This document shows, in pieces, positions 8,482 through 17,746 of a stretch of 64,000 bases of DNA. The stretch is taken from positions 186,001 through 250,000 of the forward strand of contig NZ_BNCK01000007.1 in the NCBI RefSeq assembly GCF_014656435.1. Direction: 5' to 3'. The notes beneath the pieces are model-generated. The model was not told the DNA's origin. It did no database searches and saw only the letters and a program-made list of their open reading frames with translations. The position numbers and the translations under genes were made by a program. The stretch comes from Thalassotalea marina. GTDB lineage: Bacteria; Pseudomonadota; Gammaproteobacteria; Enterobacterales; Alteromonadaceae. How positions within the stretch are numbered: position 1 is the stretch's first letter; each line of letters begins with the position of its first letter.

Positions 8482-10215
8482 ATGTCTGCTCAGAATAACC
8501 TAAAAATAGTGACACTACTTGCCACATTAGCCAGTGCGGCGGTGAGTGCTAACGACGAGAACAAGTTTTCGCAATTACTTGATGAACATTGGAAAGTAGC
8601 TAATCAAGAACAGATTTTTTTCCGCAAAGATCCCGATGCTTTTCGTATGAATGGCAAACTACCAGATATGTCTGAGCAAGGCCGTAAGCGCAGAGAAAAC
8701 TACAACCAAGAGTTGTTATCTCGGCTAGCAGACATCGACGTTAATCAATTGTCGCCTGAGCAACAAGTCACCTATCGGTTATTTAAATATGAGCGAGAAA
8801 CGGAAGCAAAGAGCTATCAACATTTAGATCATTATTATCCAATGAACTACTACGCTGGTTTCCATAGCTATTTTGCTGGTGCACCAGCCAATATGTCGTT
8901 TTTAACTAAGACAGATTATCAAAATTATTTGATCAGCTTAAAAGACTTCCCTCGTTATAACCAAGAACATATCGAGGTATTGCAAGAGGCCATTGCTAAA
9001 GGGCATGTGCACTATTGTGAAACATTTAAAAACTACGATAAATCCATCAGCAAACATATCGTTGATAATGCCAAAGACAGCGTATTTTATGGCCCTATCG
9101 CCAACTTCCCTGCCAATTTAAAGGCACAAGATAAACAGTATTTTGATCAACAAACACAAAAACTCATTACCGATACAATAGTCCCTGAATACAAAAAGTT
9201 TTATCAGTTCTTTACTCAACAGTATATGACGAATTGCCGCACTAAAGTGGGCATCAGTGAGCTAGCTAAAGGTAAGGAGTACTATCAATACCTGATTGAG
9301 TTCTACACCACCACAGATATGACGGCCGATGAAATTCATCAACTTGGGTTGGATGAAGTAAAACGCATCAAAGGTGAAATGCAGGCCATTATTAAGCAAG
9401 TAGGTTTTAAAGGTAGCTTTAAGGAGTTTATTGAGTACTTAAGAACCGATGAAAAGTTTTATACCGATACTGAACAAGACTTACTGGAAAAAGCCAGTTT
9501 TATTACTCGTAAAATGGCAGCCCAGTTACCCAAATGGTTCTCTGTATTGCCAAGGCAAACATTTGATATAAAACCAGCGCCAAATGGCGGTGCTTACTAT
9601 GTGGCATCAGACGGTAGTGGCACAACTTCAGGTACTTATTTCATTGATACTCAAGATTTAAAAAGTCAGCCGCTATACACATTAGAGGCATTAACCTTTC
9701 ATGAAGCAGAGCCCGGCCATCACTTTCAAAGCGCCATCGCTCAAGAAGTTGATATGGCAGAGTTTCGTAAAACACTTTACCATGCAGCATATGGTGAAGG
9801 CTGGGGTCTATATTCAGAGCGTTTAGGTAAGGAAATGGGCTTTTATCAAGACCCTATCAGTGACTTTGGCAGATTAACCTATGAAGCATGGCGAGCATGT
9901 CGACTCGTTGTTGATACCGGTATGCATGCTAAAGGTTGGAGTAGACAACAAGCGATAGACTATTTAGCTGAAAATACCGCATTAAGCATGGCTGATGTTA
10001 TTGGCCAAATTGACCGCTATATCAGCTGGCCTGCACAAGCGTTGTCGTACAAAATCGGTGAAATTAAAATCCGCCAACTGCGCGCTACAGCAGAAAAAAG
10101 GTTAGGCGAAAAATTTAATATCAGAAAATTCCACGATCATATGTTAAAAAATGGTAGTTTACCTATGGCTTTGTTGGAAGAATTGACCTTAGATTGGATT
10201 GAAACGCAACAATAA
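8482..10215 (+). CDS. DUF885 family secreted metallopeptidase-like protein
   Basis: A 577-residue protein with an N-terminal signal-like segment (to about residue 24). The DUF885 zinc motif HEAEPGHH is at 407-414, followed by a GEGW segment at 438-441 and SERLG. These residues resemble gluzincin peptidases (HExxH-like plus downstream glutamate), although the family inserts residues into the motif (HEAxPGHH). It likely cleaves peptides in the periplasm. AGGTAG lies 7 nt before the ATG. The gene is divergent from the LytTR operon and is followed by a GNAT gene on the same strand. Confidence 0.9.
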   Translation: MSAQNNLKIVTLLATLASAAVSANDENKFSQLLDEHWKVANQEQIFFRKDPDAFRMNGKLPDMSEQGRKRRENYNQELLSRLADIDVNQLSPEQQVTYRLFKYERETEAKSYQHLDHYYPMNYYAGFHSYFAGAPANMSFLTKTDYQNYLISLKDFPRYNQEHIEVLQEAIAKGHVHYCETFKNYDKSISKHIVDNAKDSVFYGPIANFPANLKAQDKQYFDQQTQKLITDTIVPEYKKFYQFFTQQYMTNCRTKVGISELAKGKEYYQYLIEFYTTTDMTADEIHQLGLDEVKRIKGEMQAIIKQVGFKGSFKEFIEYLRTDEKFYTDTEQDLLEKASFITRKMAAQLPKWFSVLPRQTFDIKPAPNGGAYYVASDGSGTTSGTYFIDTQDLKSQPLYTLEALTFHEAEPGHHFQSAIAQEVDMAEFRKTLYHAAYGEGWGLYSERLGKEMGFYQDPISDFGRLTYEAWRACRLVVDTGMHAKGWSRQQAIDYLAENTALSMADVIGQIDRYISWPAQALSYKIGEIKIRQLRATAEKRLGEKFNIRKFHDHMLKNGSLPMALLEELTLDWIETQQ

Positions 10216-10266
10216 AAAATAACTTGATACAGGGCACTTAGTTAACGCTGGGTGCCAATAAACGAC

Positions 10267-10698
10267 ATGATTGAATTAGATTTTAAACCGACAGAAAACT
10301 TAGCACATGCTGCGACGTTTACCCTAAACAATATGCAGCCCTATTATCATCGTTTTGATGTTAACTGGCAGCTTGATGACATAGTTAAACAAACCTTAGA
10401 TTTAACGAATTGGGATATTGTATATGCGTCAAATGTCATCGGTGTTATGCGTTTGTCTTTTGACGAGCAAGCTTGCTGGCTGCGCGATATACAAATTGAT
10501 CCTGACTTTCAAAATAAAGGGCTTGGTGCTAAAGCACTAGATCAGGCGGTGGCACTGGCTAACGCATCTCAAGCCAAAGAAATTAAGTTAAAGGTGTTTA
10601 AAATCAGCCCTGCACTTAGCTTGTATCAACGACATGACTTTAAAACATACCAAGAAGATGACCGATTTTACTACATGGTGAGAACACTGGCGGCCTAA
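10267..10698 (+). CDS. GNAT family N-acetyltransferase
   Basis: About 143 residues. Acetyl-CoA-binding motif A is visible as IQIDPDFQNKGLGAKAL, and the C-terminal strand with the tyrosine of LYQRHDF is typical. The ATG at 10267 is preferred; a GTG 15 bp upstream is an alternative. Neither has a good Shine-Dalgarno. The substrate is unknown. It lies 51 bp downstream of the DUF885 gene and ends only 12 bp from the convergent PhoD-like gene. Confidence 0.83.
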   Translation: MIELDFKPTENLAHAATFTLNNMQPYYHRFDVNWQLDDIVKQTLDLTNWDIVYASNVIGVMRLSFDEQACWLRDIQIDPDFQNKGLGAKALDQAVALANASQAKEIKLKVFKISPALSLYQRHDFKTYQEDDRFYYMVRTLAA

Positions 10699-10710
10699 CA
10701 CAGTCACCAG

Positions 10711-12612
10711 TTAATCGTGTTCTGTATCTTTAGAGGTCGCAAAAGTTATATCCTGACCATTGGCGCCTAACATAGTCACATCAACAACATGTTGGTCGTC
10801 GGTCAATCGAATATCACCAATACCACTAAGATTAACCAAGGTGTCTTGTTTTTTTGCCCAAGGTTTACGCACTTTCACTTTCATTTGTCGGCGCTTAGTA
10901 AACCAGTTTAGCGGTGAATAAGGACCATAGAGCACACGATTAAGCCTATCCAAACAGCGTAATAATCCTGCCGGGAATTCATTTTTGATACCGCTGTTAG
11001 TAACCTGAATAATTTTAGATTTATTGCGAATAAAGCGATGAGTCACGTCATAGACAAACGAGTAGTGCACATCGCCAGACAAAATAATAAACTCAGGCGG
11101 GGTTTTAACATGACGAAATACATTCAACATCACATTAGCCGTGCCTTTATGCGCCATCCAGTTTTCTGCATCAACCATTAATGGTTGACCAAAAAAGGTA
11201 AATACACGCTGAATCGCCTCAATCATCTTAACGCCATAAATTGGCGCTGGTGAAACCAGTATGACTTTCGACTCACCAATAAGCTCTTGCTGCATAGCAG
11301 AAAGAGCTTCCCAATCCATTAAACCGGACGGTTTTGATGCCCGACTTTCCGAACGCCAACGTTGAGTACGGGTATCTAACACCACAATTTTTGGCGATGT
11401 TGCAAGGCTATAATGCCAATCTTGCCAATTAAGCAAGGTATCAATGAGCTGATCTAATTCGACAAAACCTAGAGCAAAATGATGTACTAAATCTTGTTCT
11501 AACGGTTTAAATTTTTCAGGAGCATTGCCCCACGCCTGACATAACAAATAGGCGATAAGTGCGTTACCAATAATGCGTTTTGAAAATGGATGCCCATACG
11601 CCGCTTCTTCCCAGCCACGTGTTAAATTCCAATCATCGGTAATATCGTGATCATCAAAAATCATATAAGTAGGAATATGCGCCAGTGCCCTACTCACTTG
11701 TGGCAAACTGGCAACAAACTTATTGATGATAGCTAATTCTTGGTCATATCGTTGTTGATCCACTTTCTCTAACGGCAAAGGATGAAACGATATTCGAGAC
11801 CATAGCTGCGGTGACCACACCAGAAAATACATCGCTAAACATTCAGCTAAAGTCACCAGATGATTTTTTGCATTGACAGAGGTAAAAATTGGCTTTTTGC
11901 TCGCGGCAAATAACTTCTCATAAACCGCTTTATTGGCGGGTGTATGGGGTAACAATTTATCGCGATGATAATAACAATGTTCACTATCAAACAAAGATTC
12001 ACTGTTGTGTACCGTAGCACCTTGCCAGCTTTCTTCGTACAAACCTAACAGATTAATGACTTGATGAATTGCCTGAAGAAAAGGCCCAGCGACATCATCT
12101 ACATACACTTGATCACCAGACATCATTAATAACGCAGGCCGATCAGTTGGTGTCGTTAAAGTGTCAGCAATTGCTTGATCAACCCGTAACAAGCCATCGT
12201 CACTGTTATGATGAGGCTTTCGACATGAGCCATGCAGTAAGCGGTCAGCACTGCTACGGATAACAAAATTAGGTTTATCTTGCTCAGGATAAACTATATC
12301 GGGAAGTAAGCTCGTGAGCTGCTGTTGGCCTTCTTCACCGTGCAGTACAAAGTCATAGTGATAAACCCGATCGTGAGTCAGGTTTTCTGTTAGTGTGATC
12401 GTAATTTGATGGATAAACGCATGACGACCTACTTGAGTCAGCAACTGGCTACGCTTGGCAAGTTTCTGTTCATCTATTAATTGGTTGTCTTGAAAAAGCT
12501 GAAAAGACAAAGCAGCTGGTGTTGAGGTAACCAACCAAAAATTGAGCTCACCCGCTGTAGCATGGCGTAATATTGGACCTGCAATTACCTCAGGTAGGTT
12601 TGTTGTAGTAAT
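10711..12612 (-). CDS. PhoD-like metallophosphatase, probable non-standard start codon
   Basis: A phosphodiesterase/phosphatase-fold protein of about 633 residues. Metallophosphatase motifs are GSCRKPHH, SGDQVYVDD, IFDDHDITDDWN and LSGDVHYSF; these ligate the metal pair in PhoD-like enzymes. The first conventional in-frame start (TTG at 12532-12534) would cut off a segment that reads LPEVIAGPILRHATAGELNFW, which looks like the normal beta-strand N-terminus of this family. Upstream of it there is no ATG, GTG or TTG before the in-frame stops near 12640-12645, only ATT (12610-12612) and ATA (12613-12615). An AAAGGG lies 8-11 nt before these codons. The protein has no signal peptide, so it probably acts in the cytoplasm. 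Confidence 0.82.
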   Translation of the reverse strand: MTTTNLPEVIAGPILRHATAGELNFWLVTSTPAALSFQLFQDNQLIDEQKLAKRSQLLTQVGRHAFIHQITITLTENLTHDRVYHYDFVLHGEEGQQQLTSLLPDIVYPEQDKPNFVIRSSADRLLHGSCRKPHHNSDDGLLRVDQAIADTLTTPTDRPALLMMSGDQVYVDDVAGPFLQAIHQVINLLGLYEESWQGATVHNSESLFDSEHCYYHRDKLLPHTPANKAVYEKLFAASKKPIFTSVNAKNHLVTLAECLAMYFLVWSPQLWSRISFHPLPLEKVDQQRYDQELAIINKFVASLPQVSRALAHIPTYMIFDDHDITDDWNLTRGWEEAAYGHPFSKRIIGNALIAYLLCQAWGNAPEKFKPLEQDLVHHFALGFVELDQLIDTLLNWQDWHYSLATSPKIVVLDTRTQRWRSESRASKPSGLMDWEALSAMQQELIGESKVILVSPAPIYGVKMIEAIQRVFTFFGQPLMVDAENWMAHKGTANVMLNVFRHVKTPPEFIILSGDVHYSFVYDVTHRFIRNKSKIIQVTNSGIKNEFPAGLLRCLDRLNRVLYGPYSPLNWFTKRRQMKVKVRKPWAKKQDTLVNLSGIGDIRLTDDQHVVDVTMLGANGQDITFATSKDTEHD

Positions 12613-12623
12613 TATTGTATTAA

Positions 12624-12629
12624 CCCTTT
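12624..12629 (-). promoter_or_regulatory. Possible ribosome binding site for the PhoD-like gene
   Basis: AAAGGG on the minus strand lies 8 nt before an ATA codon and 11 nt before an ATT codon that opens the family-like N-terminus. It supports initiation at a non-standard codon there rather than at the TTG 78 bases downstream. Confidence 0.45.
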
Positions 12630-12671
12630 GTTTGCCCTACTAGATGATAAACACCTAACATTATCAAATAA

Positions 12672-12701
12672 GCAAATAGCAGCTTGCTTGCTGTCATTTG
12701 C
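12672..12701. repeat. Imperfect hairpin between ubiB and PhoD-like gene
   Basis: Arms of 12 bases (GCAAATAGCAGC / GCTGTCATTTGC) pair at 10 positions around a TTGCTT loop. No T run follows on either strand. It may be a transcript-end structure or part of the promoter region of the PhoD-like gene. Confidence 0.4.
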
Positions 12702-12742
12702 TCATTAGTCTACACAAAAGGATTTCTAGGTTTCAATCTTTA

Positions 12743-12767
12743 AGCCAAATTCACTAATAATTTGGCT
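12743..12767 (-). terminator. Hairpin downstream of ubiB
   Basis: AGCCAAATT (12743-12751) and AATTTGGCT (12759-12767) form a perfect 9-bp stem with a 7-nt loop, 40 bp after the ubiB stop. On the minus strand it is followed by TTAAAGATT, a weak T run, so termination is plausible but may be incomplete. Confidence 0.5.
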
Positions 12768-12807
12768 GGATAAATTTGTAACAAAAGCCCAAAAGCGGAA
12801 GAGAAGT

Positions 12808-14373
12808 TTAGGTCATCACAATGGCTGCAGCAATTAATACCCCAACCGCCAGCACTGATAAAATAAGGCGTTTATGAAACTTTTGCTGCTCCGTTTTCAT
12901 CGCTTTTAACAACAGAACTTGTTGCTGCTGACTGTCTTTGCCTGTGCGCAGATATTGATAAACTAAATCTGGAATTTCTGGCAGTTTTTCGTTCCAAAAC
13001 GGAATGTTTTCTTTAACCTTTTTTAATACCGCTTTCACGCCCATTTGCTCCTTCACCCAGTTTTCTAGGAAAGGTTTCGCGGTTTGCCATAAATCTAATT
13101 GTGGATAAAGCTGACGCCCCAGGCCTTCAACATATAACAGCGTTTTTTGTAGCAGTACCAATTGCGGTTGTACTTCCATATTGAAGCGACGTGCGGTATT
13201 AAACAAGTTCACCAACACATGACCAAATGAAATTTCCGCCAATGGTTTGTTGAAAATAGGTTCACAAACGGTGCGAATAGCAAATTCAAATTCATCAACA
13301 TTAGTGCGAGCCGGCACCCAACCCGAATCGACATGTAACTGCGCTACTTTGCGATAATCGCGATTGAAAAAGGCGACGAAGTTCTCCGCTAAATAACGTT
13401 TATCTTCGCGGTTTAGTGTACCTACAATGCCGCAGTCAATCGCTATCCAAGTAGGATCATCTGGGTTGGTAACATCAACAAATACGTTGCCAGGATGCAT
13501 ATCAGCATGGAAAAAACTGTCGCGATAAACTTGAGTGAAAAACACATCTAAGCCACGTTCAGCAAGCAATTTCATATCCACACCAAGTGCGTTAAGCTTG
13601 TCGACTTCGCCAACACTCACACCATAGATGCGCTCCATCACCAATACGTTTTTATGACAGTACTGGCTGTAAATTTCTGGCACGTAAAGAATATGGTCGT
13701 TTTCTCTACCTTGGCTAAAATTGCGTTTTAATTGAATAGCATTGGCCGCTTCTCTAAGTAAATCTAGCTCATCGAGAATAGTCTTTTTATATTCTTCAAC
13801 TACTTCGGTAGGTCGTAAGCGTCGGCCGTCAGGCAACCAAGCAGAAACCACTTTGGCAATTTTTGCCATCATGTTGACATCGGCTTTAATGACTTTGTCG
13901 ATATCAGGGCGTAATACCTTAATAACGACTTGTTGTTCAACGCCATCATGCAACATAGTTGCCGTATGTACTTGCGCAATAGACGCTGACGCCAACGGCG
14001 TTAAATCAAAGTCTGAGAAAACTTGATCAAATAATTCCTGCCCGATGGCATCAATAACTAGTTTTTGTGCTTTTGCACCGTCAAACGCTGGCACTTGATC
14101 TTGCAAAAATGACAGCTCTTTTGCGAAGTCTTCTGGCAGCAAATCACGACGCGTAGACAACATTTGACCAAACTTTATAAATACTGGTCCAAGCGCTTCA
14201 ATCGCTAAACGAAAACGTAATGCCAGTGGTTTGTCTTTATGTTTATTGGGGATCCAGAAAAAAGACCAGCGAATTAACCTCGCATACCAAGGTAAAAAAC
14301 GGCTTGGGATCAGCTCATCTAAGCCATAGCGGAAAAAAGTTAATACAATGGTAAAGAGTCTTAAGCTACTCAC
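12808..14373 (-). CDS. ubiB: Ubiquinone biosynthesis accessory kinase-like protein UbiB
   Basis: ABC1/ADCK atypical kinase-like ATPase needed for ubiquinone synthesis; it probably helps extract or present membrane intermediates. It is 521 residues. The family KxGQ motif is at about 67-70 (KFGQMLS), the alanine-rich loop is ASASIAQVH, and the catalytic-type segments HADMHPGN and IDCG are present. Two C-terminal membrane-anchor stretches end in [18 protein letters not shown]. The start is a GTG overlapping the ubiJ stop (GTGA), so the gene is translationally coupled as third of ubiE-ubiJ-ubiB. Confidence 0.97.
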   Translation of the reverse strand: MSSLRLFTIVLTFFRYGLDELIPSRFLPWYARLIRWSFFWIPNKHKDKPLALRFRLAIEALGPVFIKFGQMLSTRRDLLPEDFAKELSFLQDQVPAFDGAKAQKLVIDAIGQELFDQVFSDFDLTPLASASIAQVHTATMLHDGVEQQVVIKVLRPDIDKVIKADVNMMAKIAKVVSAWLPDGRRLRPTEVVEEYKKTILDELDLLREAANAIQLKRNFSQGRENDHILYVPEIYSQYCHKNVLVMERIYGVSVGEVDKLNALGVDMKLLAERGLDVFFTQVYRDSFFHADMHPGNVFVDVTNPDDPTWIAIDCGIVGTLNREDKRYLAENFVAFFNRDYRKVAQLHVDSGWVPARTNVDEFEFAIRTVCEPIFNKPLAEISFGHVLVNLFNTARRFNMEVQPQLVLLQKTLLYVEGLGRQLYPQLDLWQTAKPFLENWVKEQMGVKAVLKKVKENIPFWNEKLPEIPDLVYQYLRTGKDSQQQQVLLLKAMKTEQQKFHKRLILSVLAVGVLIAAAIVMT

Positions 14374-15002
14374 TTAATGTCCTCATCAGCTTGATGATCT
14401 GCTAGTAATGTCGCAATACGTTGTTCAAGATCGGCTAAATCTGCTTTTACTGACTGTACTTGCTCGGAAAACACAGCAAGTTCAGGTAGTGTCACCAACA
14501 AATTTTTTTCATGCACCAACCACTCTGACGCATCACTTTTGATTTGCTGTTGTGCAAAGGAAAATTTACTTTTTAGCCATATCTGTAACTGTTCCACCTT
14601 GTAGGCAGGTACATCACCGATATGGTTAGATAACTCTTTGCCCCAATCAAAGTTAAAAGATTCAGCTAGTTGTGCAAACTGCTGAGCCACTTTAATATCG
14701 CCTTTAATATCCAGTTGTTCTTGGCGAATAAGTTCGGTCAGTTGCTGCTCTTTTTGCAGCAATTTTAAACTTTTAATATCAGTGGAGATGGTGCAATCGC
14801 TGCGTTCTACAACGCCAGTAATAACAAAACGTTGCTCGTTTACACTACAACAAATTGGAAAGCCTAATTCACGCAGTTCCAATGACAAGGTTTTTTGCTC
14901 TAACGATGCCAATACCGAACGATCTATCTCGGCTTTGTTGACCACACCATTGGCAATTTTTTCAATTAAACTACAGAGTATTTGTTGATACATAAACGAC
15001 AT
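14370..15002 (-). CDS. ubiJ: Ubiquinone biosynthesis accessory factor UbiJ (SCP2 domain)
   Basis: About 210 residues with an N-terminal SCP2 lipid-binding domain ([17 protein letters not shown] followed by the [20 protein letters not shown] helix) and a C-terminal coiled coil rich in Gln/Leu/Asp. UbiJ acts with UbiK as a lipid carrier in the soluble Ubi complex. The ATG at 15002 is chosen; a GTG two codons earlier and an ATG three codons later are possible. It lies 9 bp after ubiE and overlaps ubiB by 4 bases, the conserved gammaproteobacterial arrangement. Confidence 0.93.
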   Translation of the reverse strand: MSFMYQQILCSLIEKIANGVVNKAEIDRSVLASLEQKTLSLELRELGFPICCSVNEQRFVITGVVERSDCTISTDIKSLKLLQKEQQLTELIRQEQLDIKGDIKVAQQFAQLAESFNFDWGKELSNHIGDVPAYKVEQLQIWLKSKFSFAQQQIKSDASEWLVHEKNLLVTLPELAVFSEQVQSVKADLADLEQRIATLLADHQADEDIK

Positions 15003-15011
15003 GCTCACTAG

Positions 15012-15788
15012 TTAAAACTTATAACCCTTATGCAACGCAACAATACCGTCAGTTAAGTTTTTATAGCTTGTGTGTTCAAAGCCCGCTTCTTCCATCATAG
15101 ATTTAAGCGTTTCTTGATCTGGATGCATACGAATAGATTCAGCTAAATACTTATAGCTATCACCGTCTTTTGCTACCAATTCACCCATTTTTGGCAGCAC
15201 ACTAAACGAGTAAAAATCGTATAGTTTGTTGATAATCTCATGTTCAGGTTTTGAAAATTCCAACACCAATAAACGGCCACCAGGCTTTAATACACGGTAC
15301 ATTGAAGCAAGCGCGCGCTCCTTGTTGGTTACATTACGTAAGCCAAAAGCAATAGTCACAATATCAAAGGTGTTATCTTCAAACGGTAAATATTCCGCAT
15401 TGGCTTGCACATAATCAATGTTTTGCACTAAACCTTTATCACGCAACTTAGTGCGGCCAACATCTAACATTGAACTGTTAATATCGGCCAAAATAACTTT
15501 ACCTTCACGGCCAACTAATTTAGAAAACTTCGCGGTTAAATCACCTGTACCACCAGCAATATCAAGTACCTTGTTACCTGGTCTTACACCACTAGCATCA
15601 ATGGTAAATCGCTTCCACAAACGGTGAATACCCATCGACATTAAGTCATTCATAATATCGTATTGTTGCGCAACAGAATGGAATACGCCGGCAACTTTTG
15701 ATTCTTTTTCTTCCGTTTTTACCGTTTGGTAACCAAAGTGCGTAGAATCGTTAGACGAGTTATCGTTAGGTTGATGCGGTTGGCTCAT
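15012..15788 (-). CDS. ubiE: Ubiquinone/menaquinone C-methyltransferase UbiE
   Basis: Class I SAM-dependent methyltransferase that methylates the quinone ring in ubiquinone and menaquinone synthesis. It is 258 residues. The SAM-binding motif [13 protein letters not shown], the post-motif [11 protein letters not shown] and the signature [26 protein letters not shown] are all clear. The N-terminus is a short Asn/Ser-rich extension. The only Shine-Dalgarno-like GGAG lies unusually far (about 16 nt) from the ATG. It is first of the three-gene ubi operon. Confidence 0.97.
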   Translation of the reverse strand: MSQPHQPNDNSSNDSTHFGYQTVKTEEKESKVAGVFHSVAQQYDIMNDLMSMGIHRLWKRFTIDASGVRPGNKVLDIAGGTGDLTAKFSKLVGREGKVILADINSSMLDVGRTKLRDKGLVQNIDYVQANAEYLPFEDNTFDIVTIAFGLRNVTNKERALASMYRVLKPGGRLLVLEFSKPEHEIINKLYDFYSFSVLPKMGELVAKDGDSYKYLAESIRMHPDQETLKSMMEEAGFEHTSYKNLTDGIVALHKGYKF

Positions 15789-16002
15789 GAGTGTGTACTG
15801 TTATCTCCAGTTAGAAGTGGCGATAGTTTACCGTAGTTTACGTGATTAATTAACTGGCTAGATCAATAAAATATGTCACAGTCCATGTATTGGTTTTCTA
15901 TTATGACCAAGTTCTCACTCTTATTGGTATGTTGTTAAGACTAAATGAAGGGTTTACCAAGTTAGTTACCGTTATCATCTCCAACTGTGTCAGCCTAAAT
16001 CA

Positions 16003-16032
16003 TGCTTTGGATGCGAATGGGCACCCAAAGCA
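16003..16032. terminator. Long hairpin after acyltransferase gene
   Basis: A 12-base stem (TGCTTTGGATGC / GCACCCAAAGCA) with one mismatch and a 6-nt loop lies 27 bp past the acyltransferase stop and about 215 bp before ubiE. No T run follows directly on the minus strand, so terminator function is only probable. The rest of the 270-bp gap (15789-16058) shows no gene and must hold the ubiE promoter. Confidence 0.45.
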
Positions 16033-16058
16033 AACCCATTTGAATTTAAATCTAGCTA

Positions 16059-17147
16059 TTACGCTACACTAACTTCATTATCCTTATGCACAATCTTCTG
16101 TTTTAACCACTGGTATAAGCGCTTTCCTAGTTTAAGTTCTACTTGGCTGTGTAGTGTGTATGCCAGTATCCCCATGACGATTATAGTGGCGACTACCAGC
16201 CAAACAATATTGTCCTTAGTGCCAAATTGGTTAAACACCATAAAGCCGATATGCTGGTGAATCAGGTAAATGGGGTAAGTTAAAATACCAAAGTAATAAC
16301 ACCAACGCTTTCTAAGTGGGTTTTCTTTAAACACGGCGGTGCAAACAAATAGTGCAAAAAATACGGTATTGATAATGGCAATAACAACACTATCAAAGGT
16401 AATGGCAAACCACTGGCTCATCAGTTCGCCAAACAAGGTCGATTGCTTGATGATGTAAAAATAAGATAACGCCATTAACAATCCACGGTACCAGTCTAGG
16501 CCGTCTCTTCTGATCAGATAAAAAATACAACCTGCGGCAAAATAACCACTCCAATGGGGGAACATTAAAACAAACATATTTTGTTGTTCAGCCCAAGCGG
16601 TGTAAAGCATTGCCGTCGACGCCACTAACACCAGCGCCATAATATGCTGAAAATGTTTCATTAAACCAAGCCACAGTAGGGCAAGGATAAATAAATAGAA
16701 CTTCAATTCAATATATAACGTCCAGTAAGCACCATCGACGGGTTTAATATCAAAGGCTTCGTTAACCATAGTGGTATTAGCCCAAAACTGAGTCCAGCTT
16801 ATTGAAAATGTCTCCCCCCCCCAAAAGATGGTCACCATACTTGTCACGATTAACGCCGCCCAATACGCAGGGTAAAGCCTGACAAAACGTGAAACAATAA
16901 ACTTTTTTGCACTGCCATCGGCAACACTCATTAAAATAACAAAGCCTGAAATGACAAAGAAAAAGTTAATACCCATATAAAAATATCGGCTAGCTTCACG
17001 CATCATTGGAAAATCGGCGATCGGTGCATAACCTTCCATATAGGCAGTGTAGGTATAATGAAAAATCACTACGCCAAGCGCAGAAATAAATCGATATAAA
17101 TCGATTTCATAAAAACGCGTTTGTCTGAGGTTTTTATCTGACGTCAC
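16059..17147 (-). CDS. Membrane acyltransferase 3 family protein (OafA/YrhL-like)
   Basis: A 362-residue inner-membrane protein with about ten hydrophobic helices. It has the AT3 features near the N-terminus: RFISALGVVIFH (conserved His about 30), the FFFVISGFV segment and the arginine-containing SRFVRLYPAYW. Such proteins move acetyl or other acyl groups across the membrane onto sugars of O-antigen, capsule or exopolysaccharide. No polysaccharide gene cluster surrounds it. The coding strand contains nine consecutive G residues at codons 109-112 (Trp-Gly-Gly-Glu), which could make it phase variable. Confidence 0.93.
   Translation of the reverse strand: MTSDKNLRQTRFYEIDLYRFISALGVVIFHYTYTAYMEGYAPIADFPMMREASRYFYMGINFFFVISGFVILMSVADGSAKKFIVSRFVRLYPAYWAALIVTSMVTIFWGGETFSISWTQFWANTTMVNEAFDIKPVDGAYWTLYIELKFYLFILALLWLGLMKHFQHIMALVLVASTAMLYTAWAEQQNMFVLMFPHWSGYFAAGCIFYLIRRDGLDWYRGLLMALSYFYIIKQSTLFGELMSQWFAITFDSVVIAIINTVFFALFVCTAVFKENPLRKRWCYYFGILTYPIYLIHQHIGFMVFNQFGTKDNIVWLVVATIIVMGILAYTLHSQVELKLGKRLYQWLKQKIVHKDNEVSVA
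16814..16822. repeat. Nine-base homopolymer (C9/G9) inside acyltransferase gene
   Basis: Nine consecutive C on the plus strand (G on the coding strand) fall at about residue 110 of 362. Gain or loss of one base would shift the frame and truncate the protein. It is the only such long G/C run I noticed in an otherwise AT-rich window. Confidence 0.85.
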
Positions 17148-17299
17148 AAAACAACATCCTATGCTTCTTTTGATTTAATAGAAGTAACTTACCCTAAGAT
17201 GTTGGTTTTTATCTTATTAAATTTTATGAAATTTGCTTTTGATGAGGTTAAAGTCGCCATAAAATGGACATTGGTGAGACTTGCAAAATACAAAGTTGT

Positions 17300-17746
17300 T
17301 TATAGGGTTCGTTCTAAAAGGTAAAAATCTTTCTCTTGACCAATTTCTATAAACTGTTGTTCCAAATAAAACTTTTTCGCCTGCTGATTTGACTTAAACA
17401 CTCTTAATTGTATATGGGTAGCAGATTTATTTTTTGGCAATCTGTTAATCACTTTGGCACCAATACCTTGGGAGCGATAATTTTCCTCAAGTATTAACAT
17501 CCATACATACAACTTGTAACCGATTAAGGAATATTGCAAGTAACCACAAGGTTGACCATTCAAAAATATTAAATAGCAATCTGTGTCTTTCCATTGCTGA
17601 ACAAAATTACTACGCTGCCAATCATAATTCCAGCCCCAAAGTGATTCAATATGCTGTTTCATTGCCATTTGATACAACTGCCAGCAATATGGTTGATCAC
17701 TATCAGACGCACTGATTAACGTTAGTGGAAGCTCTCCATTATGCAT
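17300..17746 (-). CDS. GNAT family N-acetyltransferase
   Basis: About 148 residues from the ATG at 17744-17746, which overlaps the last 8 bases of recG. An acetyl-CoA motif is visible as LEENYRSQGIGAKVINRL. The aromatic segment ESLWGWNYDWQR near the N-terminus is typical of a GNAT subgroup annotated as aminoglycoside-type or general acetyltransferases. The substrate is unknown. The overlap with recG suggests it is the last gene of the spoT-ridA-trmH-recG transcript; a longer start within recG is less likely. Confidence 0.82.
   Translation of the reverse strand: MHNGELPLTLISASDSDQPYCWQLYQMAMKQHIESLWGWNYDWQRSNFVQQWKDTDCYLIFLNGQPCGYLQYSLIGYKLYVWMLILEENYRSQGIGAKVINRLPKNKSATHIQLRVFKSNQQAKKFYLEQQFIEIGQEKDFYLLERTL

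Noticed and set aside
10681-10723. Interrupted inverted repeat AGAACAC/GTGTTCT between GNAT and PhoD-like genes
   Set aside because: The arms are far apart and inside coding ends with no T run; too weak to call a terminator.
15890-16072. 60-residue plus-strand ORF upstream of ubiE
   Set aside because: No ribosome binding site, overlaps a strong hairpin and the antisense end of the acyltransferase gene, and the composition is not protein-like.
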